From Gammaproteobacteria bacterium (GTDB lineage Bacteria; Pseudomonadota; Gammaproteobacteria; Pseudomonadales; Azotimanducaceae): 56,694 nucleotides of DNA. Numbering within the stretch: position 1 is the stretch's first letter; each line of letters opens with the position of its first letter. Below are positions 1 through 7,991 of the stretch, one piece after another. Below the pieces are notes generated by a model. It worked only from the letters and a program-made list of their open reading frames with translations, was not told the DNA's origin and searched no databases. A program made the position numbers and the translations under genes. The stretch lies in assembly GCA_028821405.1 (NCBI GenBank), contig JAPPGK010000040.1, positions 1 through 56,694 of the forward strand, given 5' to 3'.

Positions 1-58
1 GCCACATGATCCCGCCTCAGAACCAATCATCTAGCGTTTGTTCCATGGAAGGGGATCC

Positions 59-979
59 ATGCAATTCGGGGCACAACTGGTCAACTACTTCTGCGAGTGG
101 GACGACACCCTCGCCACCATGAAGACCGTGCAGGCCGGTCGATGGCACAGCCTGTGGTGGTCCGACCACTTCCTGCCGCCGGTGGGAAGGGCGGACATGG
201 AGCACGAACGCGCCTTGGAGGGGTGGTCCCTCCTGACCGCTGCCGCGGCGATCACCGAGCGGCTGCAGCTTGGCCTCCTGGTCACCGGCAACACCTATCG
301 GAATCCGGCACTGCTTGCCAAGATGGCGGCGACCATCGACCAGATCTCCCACGGCCGGTTGATCCTCGGCATCGGGGCCGCCTGGTTCAAGCGCGAACAC
401 GAAGCCTACGGTTGGACTTTCCCGTCCTTGAAGGAACGCTGCGACCGGCTCGAAGAAGCGCTGGAGGTCATCAAGCGGCTGTTCACCGAAGGCAACGGCG
501 GCTTCGCGGACTACGACGGACGCTACTACAAGCTCGACCACTGTCCGCTGTCGCCGCCCTGCTACCAGAAACCCCATCTGCCGATCCTTGTCGGCGGCAA
601 CGGCGAGAAGCGCACGCTGAAGACCTGCGCCAAGTACGCGGACATCTGCAACATCGACTTCAACAACCCCGGCGGCGCCGACGTGTTCCGTCACAAGATC
701 AGTGTCCTCGAGCAGCACTGCGAGGCCATCGGGCGAGATCCCGCCGAGATCAAGAAGACCGTCCTGATTCCCATGCGCTTGGAGGACGACGAGGCCAAGG
801 CCGCCGAGCTCCGGGCGCGCCGTGGCGGTTGGGTGCTCTACGGGCCGCCGTCCTACGTGATCGATGTCATCGGCGGATATGTCGAGGCCGGCTGCGACGA
901 GATGATGTTCTCGGCAGTGCCCACCCGAGCGGAGTACTTCCAGCGCATCGACGAGGATGTGCTGTCGGCTTTCGACTGA
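59..979 (+). CDS. Luciferase-like (LLM class) flavin-dependent oxidoreductase
   Basis: A 306-residue protein of the bacterial luciferase-like TIM-barrel superfamily, whose members use FMN or F420 to oxidise or hydroxylate small substrates. Family features seen are the N-terminal segment MQFGAQLVNYFCEW, the GLLVTGNTYRNPALLAKMAA strand-helix, HGRLILGIGAAWFKREHEAYG and LPILVGGNGEKRTLK near the middle. An in-frame TTG at 38 exists, but the ATG at 59 is preceded by GGAAGGGG at good spacing and begins at the conserved first strand, so I chose it. The stop overlaps the start of the next gene by one base (TGATG), so the two are probably co-translated. Substrate unknown; cofactor (FMN or F420) cannot be decided by eye. 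Confidence 0.87.
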   Translation: MQFGAQLVNYFCEWDDTLATMKTVQAGRWHSLWWSDHFLPPVGRADMEHERALEGWSLLTAAAAITERLQLGLLVTGNTYRNPALLAKMAATIDQISHGRLILGIGAAWFKREHEAYGWTFPSLKERCDRLEEALEVIKRLFTEGNGGFADYDGRYYKLDHCPLSPPCYQKPHLPILVGGNGEKRTLKTCAKYADICNIDFNNPGGADVFRHKISVLEQHCEAIGRDPAEIKKTVLIPMRLEDDEAKAAELRARRGGWVLYGPPSYVIDVIGGYVEAGCDEMMFSAVPTRAEYFQRIDEDVLSAFD

Positions 980-1356
980 TGACCGCGTACCGTCCGCATC
1001 ACGTCCACCTGATGAGCCACGACGCGATGGCGGCAGGGGCGTACTACGAGAGGATGTTCGGCGCCGAGCTCGTGGCTTCCAAGGGCGCCAACGGGCTACC
1101 CCGGGCCAACATGAAACTGGGCGATCAGATCATCCTGATCTCCACTGTGCTCGAGACCGTCACCCAGACGGCATCGGGGCCGCATAGCTGCTTGGGACTC
1201 GACCACATCGGCATCGCGGTGGACGACCTGCAAGCCGCGATCGCCGATCTCGAAGCGAAGGGGGCGGAGTTTCTGATGAAACCCCGGGATGGCAAGGGGC
1301 GGATCGCATTCGTGAAGGGGCCCGACTTCGTCAGTATCGAACTGGTTCAGACCTAG
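979..1356 (+). CDS. VOC-family (glyoxalase/dioxygenase-fold) protein
   Basis: A 125-residue single-domain vicinal-oxygen-chelate protein. Two beta-alpha-beta-beta-beta modules are visible: HHVHLMSHDAMAAGAYYERM at the N-terminus, and LDHIGIAVDDLQAAIADLEA followed by FVKGPDFVSIELVQ at the C-terminus. Candidate metal ligands are the histidine in HHVHL, the histidine in LDHIGI and the final glutamate in SIELV. The family includes glyoxalase I, extradiol dioxygenases and epimerases; the exact reaction cannot be read from sequence. The ATG overlaps the stop of the upstream luciferase-like gene, so the two probably form one transcription unit acting on the same small molecule. Confidence 0.87.
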   Translation: MTAYRPHHVHLMSHDAMAAGAYYERMFGAELVASKGANGLPRANMKLGDQIILISTVLETVTQTASGPHSCLGLDHIGIAVDDLQAAIADLEAKGAEFLMKPRDGKGRIAFVKGPDFVSIELVQT

Positions 1357-1377
1357 CCGCTTGTCACGGCCCATTGC

Positions 1378-1569
1378 CTAGAGCGGGTTCTCCCACCGCA
1401 GGTCGTCAAATCGCGCGAAGTCGTTGTCGCAGGAAACGAGCGTTGCGTCGTGGGTAATCGCAAGGGCAGCCAGGTGGGCGTCCGTCGTCAGATTGCCTGC
1501 CGTACCGGCCTCGCTTAGCAGTCTGCGAACGCTGCCCCAGTGGTCGGGCTCGACCCACTCGCCGAAGGC
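1378..1569 (-). pseudogene. C-terminal remnant of a VapC-like PIN-domain toxin
   Basis: In one minus-strand frame about 62 residues read as the C-terminal half of a PIN-domain ribonuclease of the VapC type: a segment EAGTAGNLTTDAHLAALAI, then SCDNDFARFDDLRW and the ending ENPL. This matches the conserved end of type II toxin VapC proteins, including the later acidic residues. The N-terminal half with the first catalytic aspartate is absent: upstream of about 1570 the frame runs antisense-free into the coding end of the metallo-hydrolase gene and has no PIN-like sequence. No antitoxin gene is beside it. It is most likely a decayed toxin fragment, not a working gene. Confidence 0.6.
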
Positions 1570-2612
1570 TACTCGCCCCGTTCGTCCAGCAACTGGTAGA
1601 TGCGGGCAACCGCCAGCGGGTCGGTACCGGGGCGCCGGATTCCCAGCGTATCGGCGTAGGAAGTGAGATCGACGCGACTCGTTGCCTCGCCGGCATTGGC
1701 GCCGTCCGCCCGCACTGCTACCACCTGATCCCACAGGTCGCGGTAGTAGGCGGCGACGAGGTCGAGGCGTCCGGGATCCGTAAACGGCGGGCCGTGTCCG
1801 GGGACGTACAGTTCGACGTCGAGTTCCTTGAGGTTCATGAGCGTATCCGGCCATTCGTCGACATGGCCATCGCCAAGGAAGGACGGGCCGCTGAACGCCA
1901 TGTCGCCGGTGTAGACGAGCTTGTCCGCGGGAAGGTAGACCACGACATCGCCACCGGTGTGGGCGCGGCCGCAGAATATGATCTGGATTTCCCGGTCGCC
2001 TCGGGTCAGGTCGAGGCGGTCGCTCAAGGTCGTATCCGGGGGCACCGGCTCGATTTCCTTGGTGGCCTCGGCACGGGCCTTGGTCAAGCCGAGGCGGTAT
2101 TCGAGTTGCTTGCGCTGCTCGTCGCCTTCGGCGGACTCGAGCTGGCTTTCGAGCCAGGCGATCGCACGGGGGTGGCCGGCCTTTTCGCGCTGGAAGGTCG
2201 GCTCGTTGTGCGGATCGCCGGCCATCGTCTTCTGCGTGAATTCGTGGCCGATGATCTGCACGTCGCCGAAGGCCTGGGTGCCGTGGGCATGGTCGTAGTG
2301 GAAATGCGTGTAGACAAGCGTGGTGATCGGCTTGTCGGTGATCTGCCCGATTCCCGCGATTAGTTGCTTCGCGGCCCTTGGCGTGATCTGCGAGTCGACC
2401 ACCAGCACGTCGTCGTCGTTGATCACAACCAGGGAGTTGCTGTTGAACATCGGTACGGTGTACATGGCCAGATAGACGCCGTCGGCCAGCATCTGGAACC
2501 GGTGGCTGTCGGTGGTGATGGTGCCGTCGGCAGCTTCATCCTGGGCAATGGCGTGACTGCAATACAGGCTTGCCGCGGCCAGAAACATCGTGGCGGTACG
2601 TGCGGTTGTCAT
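1569..2612 (-). CDS. Exported metallo-beta-lactamase-fold hydrolase
   Basis: A 347-residue MBL-fold protein with an N-terminal signal peptide ending near residue 24 (after AIA). The zinc motif HxHxDH is THFHYDHAHG (H103, H105, D107, H108). Further metal-site motifs are CGRAHTGGDVVVYLP, YTGDMAF and YVPGHGP. This pattern resembles subclass B3 beta-lactamase and quinoprotein-relay-associated hydrolases, but the substrate is unknown. Location is inferred as periplasmic. It is followed by a PIN-toxin remnant, and upstream on the same strand lies a DUF6152 gene with a gap of about 100 bp, so it may belong with the exported-protein cluster at 2.7-5.1 kb. Confidence 0.87.
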   Translation of the reverse strand: MTTARTATMFLAAASLYCSHAIAQDEAADGTITTDSHRFQMLADGVYLAMYTVPMFNSNSLVVINDDDVLVVDSQITPRAAKQLIAGIGQITDKPITTLVYTHFHYDHAHGTQAFGDVQIIGHEFTQKTMAGDPHNEPTFQREKAGHPRAIAWLESQLESAEGDEQRKQLEYRLGLTKARAEATKEIEPVPPDTTLSDRLDLTRGDREIQIIFCGRAHTGGDVVVYLPADKLVYTGDMAFSGPSFLGDGHVDEWPDTLMNLKELDVELYVPGHGPPFTDPGRLDLVAAYYRDLWDQVVAVRADGANAGEATSRVDLTSYADTLGIRRPGTDPLAVARIYQLLDERGE

Positions 2613-2716
2613 TATTCCCCCTTTGTAGCGGCGAGCCTATCGCGCCCGCAAGGGCGCCGGGGTCGCCCGTCGTCGTGGTCAGGGCGTTTTGGGGCCCTGT
2701 CTACCCTATCGTTGCC

Positions 2717-3187
2717 CTAGTCGTCCGCTTTCGGCTTTTGCTCTTCTGCCGCCGAGGGCTCGGTCGGATCGGCCCCGTCGCGCGGTGCACCGGTTCCCGA
2801 CGATCCCATGAAGATCTTGGTGCCGTCCGGGAACGTGATGTCCCGGCCGCTGCCCGAGCAGATCGGCACGCAGACCCTGTCCTTGCTCTGGTAGCCGCGC
2901 ACGACCACTTCGGTCCCGGGTTGCAGCAGCCTCTTGGTCAGTCCACGGCGGAGCAAGGTGTTCGGCGTCCCTGCCTCCAGCTGCCAGACCTGCTTGGTGC
3001 CGTCCTCCTTTACGTCCTCGACGTGAACCCAGGCATGGGGATTGATCCAATCCACCTGGACGATCTTGCCCTGCACGCGGATCGGTAGGTTGGCGTCGAA
3101 CTCCGCAGAGAACGCGTGGTGCGCGAGGGCCGTGGGCGCAGCGAGTGCCAACGCCAGCGCTGCAGCAGCGCAAATGCGAACGGTCAT
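2717..3187 (-). CDS. Exported DUF6152-like protein
   Basis: A 156-residue protein with a clear signal peptide (ALALALAAPTALAHHAF, cleavage probably after ALA). The mature part shows the features of the DUF6152 family: HHAFSAEFD, a GKIVQVDWINPHAWVHV segment and a strand reading GTEVVVRGYQSKD followed by FPDGTKIFMG. The fold is probably a small beta-barrel in the periplasm; no enzymatic role is known. The C-terminal 30 residues are charged and low complexity. It lies 30 bp downstream of the exported protein ending at 3218 on the same strand, and the three genes to 5148 look like one operon. In my experience DUF6152 genes occur next to proteins like the two upstream ones. Confidence 0.83.
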   Translation of the reverse strand: MTVRICAAAALALALAAPTALAHHAFSAEFDANLPIRVQGKIVQVDWINPHAWVHVEDVKEDGTKQVWQLEAGTPNTLLRRGLTKRLLQPGTEVVVRGYQSKDRVCVPICSGSGRDITFPDGTKIFMGSSGTGAPRDGADPTEPSAAEEQKPKADD

Positions 3188-3217
3188 GTGTCTCCTCCCT
3201 TCGTTGATGGCCCGGGC

Positions 3218-4294
3218 TTATTCCTCGCCGGCCTGTTGGGCCAGGAGGTCCGCTTTCTTCGGCATCCACTTGTACCAGGTCGGGAGCCAGGTCTCGTCGG
3301 CGACCGCGTTGCCGGCGTCGTACTGCTGCTTGGCGGCCCGCATCTGCATCAATAGCGAACGGTTGCCTTCGTGGCAGGCGTACTCGTAGATGTCCGAATC
3401 GGTGCGCACCCAGTCCTGCTCCGTGGACCATTTGCCCTGGAACATCTCGGGATCGTCCACCGTGTACTCGTAGCGCAGCGTGTTCTCGTCGATACGGGTG
3501 AAGCGCTCGGTCAGGTGCATGTCGGGCCCGGAGCCGCGGAAATTGGTTTCCGGCCGGAAGTTGCGCGTCTCGACCACGAAGGTATTGCCTTCCCAACGGC
3601 CGCGCGAGTCGCCCTTCCAGAACCGTACGTTCTTGGACAAGTGTTCGCCGCCGTCGGTGGCGATCACCCGGTGGTCGTTGACCATCTCGTTCAGGATTCC
3701 GACATGACCGGGCGACTGGAAGATGCGAACAAGATTGTTGTACGCGCCGGACGACATGGGCGGCCCGGCATTGAACCCGACAAGGCAGCGTGTCGCCGGC
3801 GGACGATCGGCCGGCGTCCGGGGCGGATGTTCCCACTTCTCGCGCATCTCGGCGTAGCGCATCCGGGCCGCCATGGTGATCCCGGGCATGCGGCCGTTCG
3901 GCGGGTCCACGACGATGGACGTACGCCGGCCGGGCGACAGGTGTTTGCCCGAGTCGATGAAGAACGAGTTGTAGCCGACGTCCACGTCCCCTTGTGTCGG
4001 TGTCTCCGGCGCCGGTCGCGAAGGCGCGCGGTCACGTTCCTCGCGACCTCGTTTGGCACCCTCGTTCCAGCCTTCGTACTCCTCGTCCGTGAGATACTTG
4101 CGATCGCCGAAACGTTCCGGGCGGTTGAACGGCGTGATGGTGGCGAAATCCCACGTGCCGGTCAGGTCGGGCACGCCCCAGGAGGTCCTCGGGGTCGCGT
4201 CTTCCGCCGGCGCGCCTTCCTGCGCAAGCGCAACGGGGGCCGCGATTGCCACCGCGGCGATGGCGGACAAGGTCGGCTTTAGTGAAGTCATCAT
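3218..4294 (-). CDS. Exported protein of unknown function, paralogue A
   Basis: A 358-residue protein with a signal peptide (SAIAAVAIAAPVALA). I do not recognise a characterised family. The mature N-terminus carries the motif VPDLTGTWDFAT, and the C-terminal third has GRWEGNTFVVETRNFRP and ENTLRYEYTVDDPEMFQGKW. The neighbour at 4306-5148 has the same order of motifs (VPDYNGIWQ, GDTLVVDVTAQVPD, DTLHYEATIEDPKVFSRPW), so the two are diverged paralogues. The start was placed at the first ATG of a double ATG (4294) because a GGAG sits 7-8 bases upstream; a GTG 15 bases further out is less likely. The family is likely a beta-rich periplasmic protein with a role in substrate handling, which is inference. 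Confidence 0.83.
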   Translation of the reverse strand: MMTSLKPTLSAIAAVAIAAPVALAQEGAPAEDATPRTSWGVPDLTGTWDFATITPFNRPERFGDRKYLTDEEYEGWNEGAKRGREERDRAPSRPAPETPTQGDVDVGYNSFFIDSGKHLSPGRRTSIVVDPPNGRMPGITMAARMRYAEMREKWEHPPRTPADRPPATRCLVGFNAGPPMSSGAYNNLVRIFQSPGHVGILNEMVNDHRVIATDGGEHLSKNVRFWKGDSRGRWEGNTFVVETRNFRPETNFRGSGPDMHLTERFTRIDENTLRYEYTVDDPEMFQGKWSTEQDWVRTDSDIYEYACHEGNRSLLMQMRAAKQQYDAGNAVADETWLPTWYKWMPKKADLLAQQAGEE

Positions 4295-4305
4295 GTCGGA
4301 TCTCC

Positions 4306-5148
4306 TCACTCTTGTGTCGGTTCGTCTTCGGTGTAGAACTCACCGTAGGTGGCGTATTCCCCGAACTCGATGCATTTGAACTCGAGTATCTGTGCGCCGG
4401 GTTCAAGACGCCGGTACAGGGGCATGCTGATCTTCCAAGGTCGGCTGAACACCTTGGGGTCTTCGATGGTCGCCTCGTAGTGCAGCGTGTCGGGGCCGGT
4501 ACGCGTGTAGCGTTCGACCACGTGGAGTTCGTCGCTGTGGTAGTTCCCGGAACTGTCGAACCAGGTGTCCGGGACTTGCGCCGTGACATCGACAACGAGG
4601 GTGTCGCCGTCGAAGCTGCCGAGTGAATAGCCCATCCAGGAGTCGAGTTCGGCTTCGCTACCGGGACGGTCCAGGTGGATAACGCGGCTCGAAGAAGTGA
4701 ATTCGTAGGCGACAAGGATTGCGTCCTTCGACTGCACGAACTGGAACGGGAACGGCATGTAGGTGGCGCGGGGAATGCCGGGCATGAAGCACTTCACCGC
4801 GGGATCGAGTTTCACCCAGTTGGCGCGGTGTTCTTCGCGTTGTGACAAGGCCGAGTCCAGGTAGGGGATCGTGCCGCCCTCGACTACGCTACGCCCCGCC
4901 GGGATGGCGCCGAGTGCGCCGAGGATCGGTGCCGGACCCTGCCGGGCGCTGTGGTCCTCGAGATCCCAATGGGCGGATCCCATGGCCTGCCAGATCCCGT
5001 TGTAGTCGGGAACGCCATCCGGCGTTTTGGGTACCTGGTAGGTATCGGGTTGGGCCGTTTCAACTTCCCGAGGTTGGCAAGCCCCGACAGCCAATAGGCC
5101 CATCAAGGCACCCATGGCGCACGCCGAGGTCCGTATCCGGTGTTGCAT
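4306..5148 (-). CDS. Lipoprotein of unknown function, paralogue B
   Basis: A 280-residue predicted lipoprotein: the signal sequence ends in LLAVGAC, a good lipobox, with the lipid-modified cysteine around residue 24. Conserved motifs are TPDGVPDYNGIWQAM at the mature N-terminus, FMPGIPRATYMPFPFQ in the middle, and GDTLVVDVTAQVPDTWFD and DTLHYEATIEDPKVF near the end. These match in order the motifs of the gene at 3218-4294, from which it is separated by 11 bp. A TTG lies just before the chosen ATG; GGGGAGG is better spaced for the ATG. The function is unknown. Together with the DUF6152 protein it may act on a compound in the envelope. Confidence 0.83.
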   Translation of the reverse strand: MQHRIRTSACAMGALMGLLAVGACQPREVETAQPDTYQVPKTPDGVPDYNGIWQAMGSAHWDLEDHSARQGPAPILGALGAIPAGRSVVEGGTIPYLDSALSQREEHRANWVKLDPAVKCFMPGIPRATYMPFPFQFVQSKDAILVAYEFTSSSRVIHLDRPGSEAELDSWMGYSLGSFDGDTLVVDVTAQVPDTWFDSSGNYHSDELHVVERYTRTGPDTLHYEATIEDPKVFSRPWKISMPLYRRLEPGAQILEFKCIEFGEYATYGEFYTEDEPTQE

Positions 5149-5245
5149 CAACCCTCCCCAGTTGAACGCATTCCGAATCGGCGAGACTACACCAAAAAGA
5201 TGCTCGGTTTCCGTTGCGCCGGGCTGACCCGGAGGCGGAACGCGA

Positions 5246-5716
5246 TCAGACCTCCTTGTAAATCCTGCCGCGTTGCCTGACGGGTTCGAGCAGCGACCAG
5301 TCGCCCTGGGGGATGTCGAATCCGTCCGGGTAGGGTGAACGAGGCGCCATGCCGAGCGATCGCATTACACGGTCGTCACGGTAATAGCACTGGGCGGTGA
5401 TCGTGACTAGGGTTCCGACGCCAGCGAACCGGGACCGGCTCAGGTCGCTGGCGATGCTCGCGCGCGTTGCCGCGTCCAAGTCGGGATAAGGCGTGTCGTA
5501 CCGCTTGGCGGCTGCTGACTCGATCTGCGTTAGCGCACTGGCGACCGTGGCGTGGTAGGGACGGGCGGTGGCGAGAATATCCGCAGCGATCACGGGATCG
5601 TCCGCCCCCGGCGTCCCGAATTCGGCGCTCGGAGGAATCAGGGCACCGACCAGGGCGAGAAGCGTGCGCTGCTCCTCGGTCGTGAACGGGTTGTCGGTGG
5701 CAATCGTGTCGGCCAT
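5246..5716 (-). CDS. Gluconate 2-dehydrogenase subunit 3-like small subunit
   Basis: A 156-residue alpha-helical protein with features of the gluconate 2-dehydrogenase subunit 3 family: FTTEEQRTLLALVGALIPP near the N-terminus, a central helix and the late segment CYYRDDRVMRSLGMAPRSPY. Such proteins pair with GMC-type flavoprotein dehydrogenases and are often needed for their export or stability. The gene is immediately downstream of a GMC oxidoreductase gene (gap 95 bp), which supports the pairing. Unlike many family members there is no visible Tat or Sec signal peptide, so the complex may be cytoplasmic or carried by another partner. No dedicated cytochrome subunit gene is seen nearby. Confidence 0.72.
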   Translation of the reverse strand: MADTIATDNPFTTEEQRTLLALVGALIPPSAEFGTPGADDPVIAADILATARPYHATVASALTQIESAAAKRYDTPYPDLDAATRASIASDLSRSRFAGVGTLVTITAQCYYRDDRVMRSLGMAPRSPYPDGFDIPQGDWSLLEPVRQRGRIYKEV

Positions 5717-5811
5717 GGCGTTAGTTCCCCTGTCCGCGGCAAAAGGCCGTTGCTCGAATCAAGCACCGATGCCGTAATGTCATCATCATTTGTCGAACCG
5801 GCGTGCCACCG

Positions 5812-7410
5812 CTAGTCGAACAGGTTGGCGAGCCGCTTCTTCATGGAGTCGGCGATATAGAGCGCCAGGGCCTGGATGGTGCGCGTGGGGTTCACGCCGG
5901 CGGACGTCACGAAGATGCTGCCGTCGACGATGAATAGGTTCTTGACGTCGTGCGAGCGCCCCCATTCGTTGACCACCGAACGTTCCGGGTCCGTGCCCAT
6001 GCGCGCGGTCCCCATCAGGTGCCAGCCGCCGACGCCTATCGGGGCTTCGGTGATCACGTCCTTCGCGCCCGCCGCGGTCAGCACTTCGGTCGCCCGGGCC
6101 ACGGCATGGTCGAGCATGCGGCGGCTGTTCGCCGAGAGCGTGTAGTCGATCTTCGGGGCCGGGATGCCGTGCCCGTCCGTGAGTTCCGGATCCAGGGTCA
6201 CCGTGTTGTGTTCTTCCGGCAGATCCTCGCAGATACCCACCATGCCGGCGATGCGGCTGAAGAGCTGCCGGTAGGCCTCGTGGTGGCCCTCGCCGAAGGG
6301 AATCCGTCCGCTGAACATGCCGGTGAGCGCGGTGGCGACGGGACCGCGACCCCGGTTGATCTCGTAGGTATAGCCCCGAACGAAATCCCGGCTTAAGTCG
6401 GTTTCGTAGAACTCCTGGCTCCAGATGCACACGCCCGGGCCGCGGTAGCCGTCGAGGGGCTCGTCGAAGATTCCTTGGATCGACGCGTAGGGATGGAACA
6501 TCAGGTTCTTTCCCACCAGACCGCTCGTGTTGGCGATACCGTTGGGGAAGCGCCCCGAGGTCGAATTGAGCAGCAGCCGCGGGGTGCCAACGCCGTTGCA
6601 GGCGACGATGACCACTTCCGCAGGTTGAAACAGCTCAATGCCATCGCGATCGAAATACACGACCCCCGATGCCATACCGTCGCCGTTCGTAGTGATCTCC
6701 CGCACGCGGCAACGGGTTCGAACCTCGACGCCGGCCCGCACCGCGTGAGGCCAATAGGTGATGTCCGTGCTCGCCTTGGCACCCTGGGCGCAACCGCTGC
6801 TGCAGGCGCCGAGGTTGATGCACTTGTCACGACCGTCGTAGGTCTCGGTGGCGATGGCCGTGTCCGACGGCCACCAGTGCCAGCCGAGCTTGTTGAACCC
6901 GTTGGCAATCGCCTGGCCGGTCTTGCCGAGGGGCACGGGCGGCATGACCGACTCCTTCGGCGGATACGCGGGATCGCCGGCGAGGCCCGACACGCCCATC
7001 ATGCGGTCGTTCTCCGCGTAGAAAGGCTCCAATGTTCCGTAGTCGATTGGCCAGTCGTCCGCGACGCCGTCAAGGGTCTTGACCCGGAAGTCCGACGGGT
7101 GGAAACGCGGAAAGTGACCGGCATAGAGAATCGTGCTGCCGCCGACGGCGTTGAAGTTGGCGACGGAGATTGGCGAGTTCGCGTCGTTGACGGGATAGTC
7201 CGTCTCGCGGTTGCGGCGGTTCGGGGAGATGCTCATGTCGCTGTAGGCCCGGGCTTCCCAGTCCCGGCCCGCGCTCGGATACTCGGCCGGGTTCATCCAG
7301 TCGCCCTGCTCCAGGCAGACGATGCGCATGCGGGTCTCGGCAAGACTCCATGCCACCGCGGCGCCGGATGCGCCGGCACCCACGATCAGGACATCTACCG
7401 GGTCGGTCAT
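5812..7410 (-). CDS. GMC-family FAD-dependent oxidoreductase (alcohol/sugar dehydrogenase)
   Basis: A 532-residue glucose-methanol-choline family flavoprotein. The FAD-binding GxGxxG is VLIVGAGASGAA near residue 9. The segment NFNAVGGSTILYAGHFPRF is a GMC signature, and the active-site pair is the histidine in GGWHLMGTARMG (H464) and the asparagine in GVNPTRT (N507). A cysteine-rich insertion (CINLGACSSGCAQGAKAS) lies before the middle. Members oxidise alcohol groups of sugars, sterols or other compounds; the substrate is unknown. It has no signal peptide. The next gene encodes a subunit-3-like protein, so a two-subunit dehydrogenase is likely. The start has only a weak ribosome binding site. 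Confidence 0.9.
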   Translation of the reverse strand: MTDPVDVLIVGAGASGAAVAWSLAETRMRIVCLEQGDWMNPAEYPSAGRDWEARAYSDMSISPNRRNRETDYPVNDANSPISVANFNAVGGSTILYAGHFPRFHPSDFRVKTLDGVADDWPIDYGTLEPFYAENDRMMGVSGLAGDPAYPPKESVMPPVPLGKTGQAIANGFNKLGWHWWPSDTAIATETYDGRDKCINLGACSSGCAQGAKASTDITYWPHAVRAGVEVRTRCRVREITTNGDGMASGVVYFDRDGIELFQPAEVVIVACNGVGTPRLLLNSTSGRFPNGIANTSGLVGKNLMFHPYASIQGIFDEPLDGYRGPGVCIWSQEFYETDLSRDFVRGYTYEINRGRGPVATALTGMFSGRIPFGEGHHEAYRQLFSRIAGMVGICEDLPEEHNTVTLDPELTDGHGIPAPKIDYTLSANSRRMLDHAVARATEVLTAAGAKDVITEAPIGVGGWHLMGTARMGTDPERSVVNEWGRSHDVKNLFIVDGSIFVTSAGVNPTRTIQALALYIADSMKKRLANLFD

Positions 7411-7434
7411 GGGCGCACCGGCCGGCGAACGGAT

Positions 7435-7887
7435 TCAGCCGTCACGGGGACGCGTATCCCAAGGATCCCGATCGTGGGTGTGTCCTTCGACGGCTTTCAA
7501 GCGTGCGTCGAAACCGGTCATGGCCACTCGAATGGCCGAAACCTCGACTTCGACGGCGGTTAGTCGTTCCCGGATGGCAGCCACGTCGATTTCCACTGCG
7601 CGCAGGCGCGTGTCGAGACCTTTGATCTCGGCCCCGAGTTCGTCCCTGAGATTCTTGATGTCTTGGCGCAATTCCTGGCGCAATTGGCCGAATTCCTGGC
7701 GCAATTGGCCGAACTCCTGGCCCATGCCCGAGTGGCTGGCCTGGATCATGGCCCCAAGCCCCACGGCTACCGTGAGTATCGTGGTCAAGATGGCGATGGT
7801 TCGGCTGTCCAGCCAGTTGGGCAGGACACCGATGGACCGGGTGTTGCCGCGCGTATGGCCCGATGGCGAATTCTCTTTTTGGTCCAC
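7435..7887 (-). CDS. Membrane-anchored coiled-coil protein
   Basis: About 150 residues: a short basic N-terminal tail, one transmembrane segment (RTIAILTTILTVAVGLGAMI) and a long coiled coil with heptads such as QEFGQLR repeated twice, then RLRAVEIDVAAIRERLTAVE. I do not recognise a named family, although similar small anchored coiled-coil proteins are widespread and of unknown function. The reading frame is open to 7995, but the extra N-terminal part is arginine- and serine-rich and looks non-coding, so I placed the start at the GTG at 7887; this is uncertain. The gene overlaps nothing and ends 24 bp before the GMC gene start on the same strand. Confidence 0.55.
   Translation of the reverse strand: MDQKENSPSGHTRGNTRSIGVLPNWLDSRTIAILTTILTVAVGLGAMIQASHSGMGQEFGQLRQEFGQLRQELRQDIKNLRDELGAEIKGLDTRLRAVEIDVAAIRERLTAVEVEVSAIRVAMTGFDARLKAVEGHTHDRDPWDTRPRDG
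7670..7711. repeat. Two perfect 21-bp direct repeats encoding coiled-coil heptads
   Basis: The 21-bp unit at 7670-7690 is repeated exactly at 7691-7711. On the minus strand each unit encodes one heptad (QEFGQLR) of the coiled coil. Partial units with 10-11 matching bases flank both sides. Such exact copies indicate recent slippage expansion of the heptad array. Confidence 0.85.
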
Positions 7888-7991
7888 TTCGGCTACTTCT
7901 GATCGTTGACTCGAAGCGCTGCACAATGCGCGATTCCGAGCCCGCCGTCTGCGGGACATTACCACTTTGCCGTGTAGGAAATCTCTGCAAC

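Noticed and set aside
17-718. Long minus-strand open frame opposite the luciferase-like gene
   Set aside because: It is the antisense shadow of a clearly recognisable enzyme; its composition (valine, glycine, arginine rich) is typical of reverse frames in GC-rich DNA.
97-978. Long N-terminal extension of the VOC frame
   Set aside because: The extra 290 residues are arginine-rich and run inside the luciferase-like gene in another frame; homology begins at the ATG at 979.
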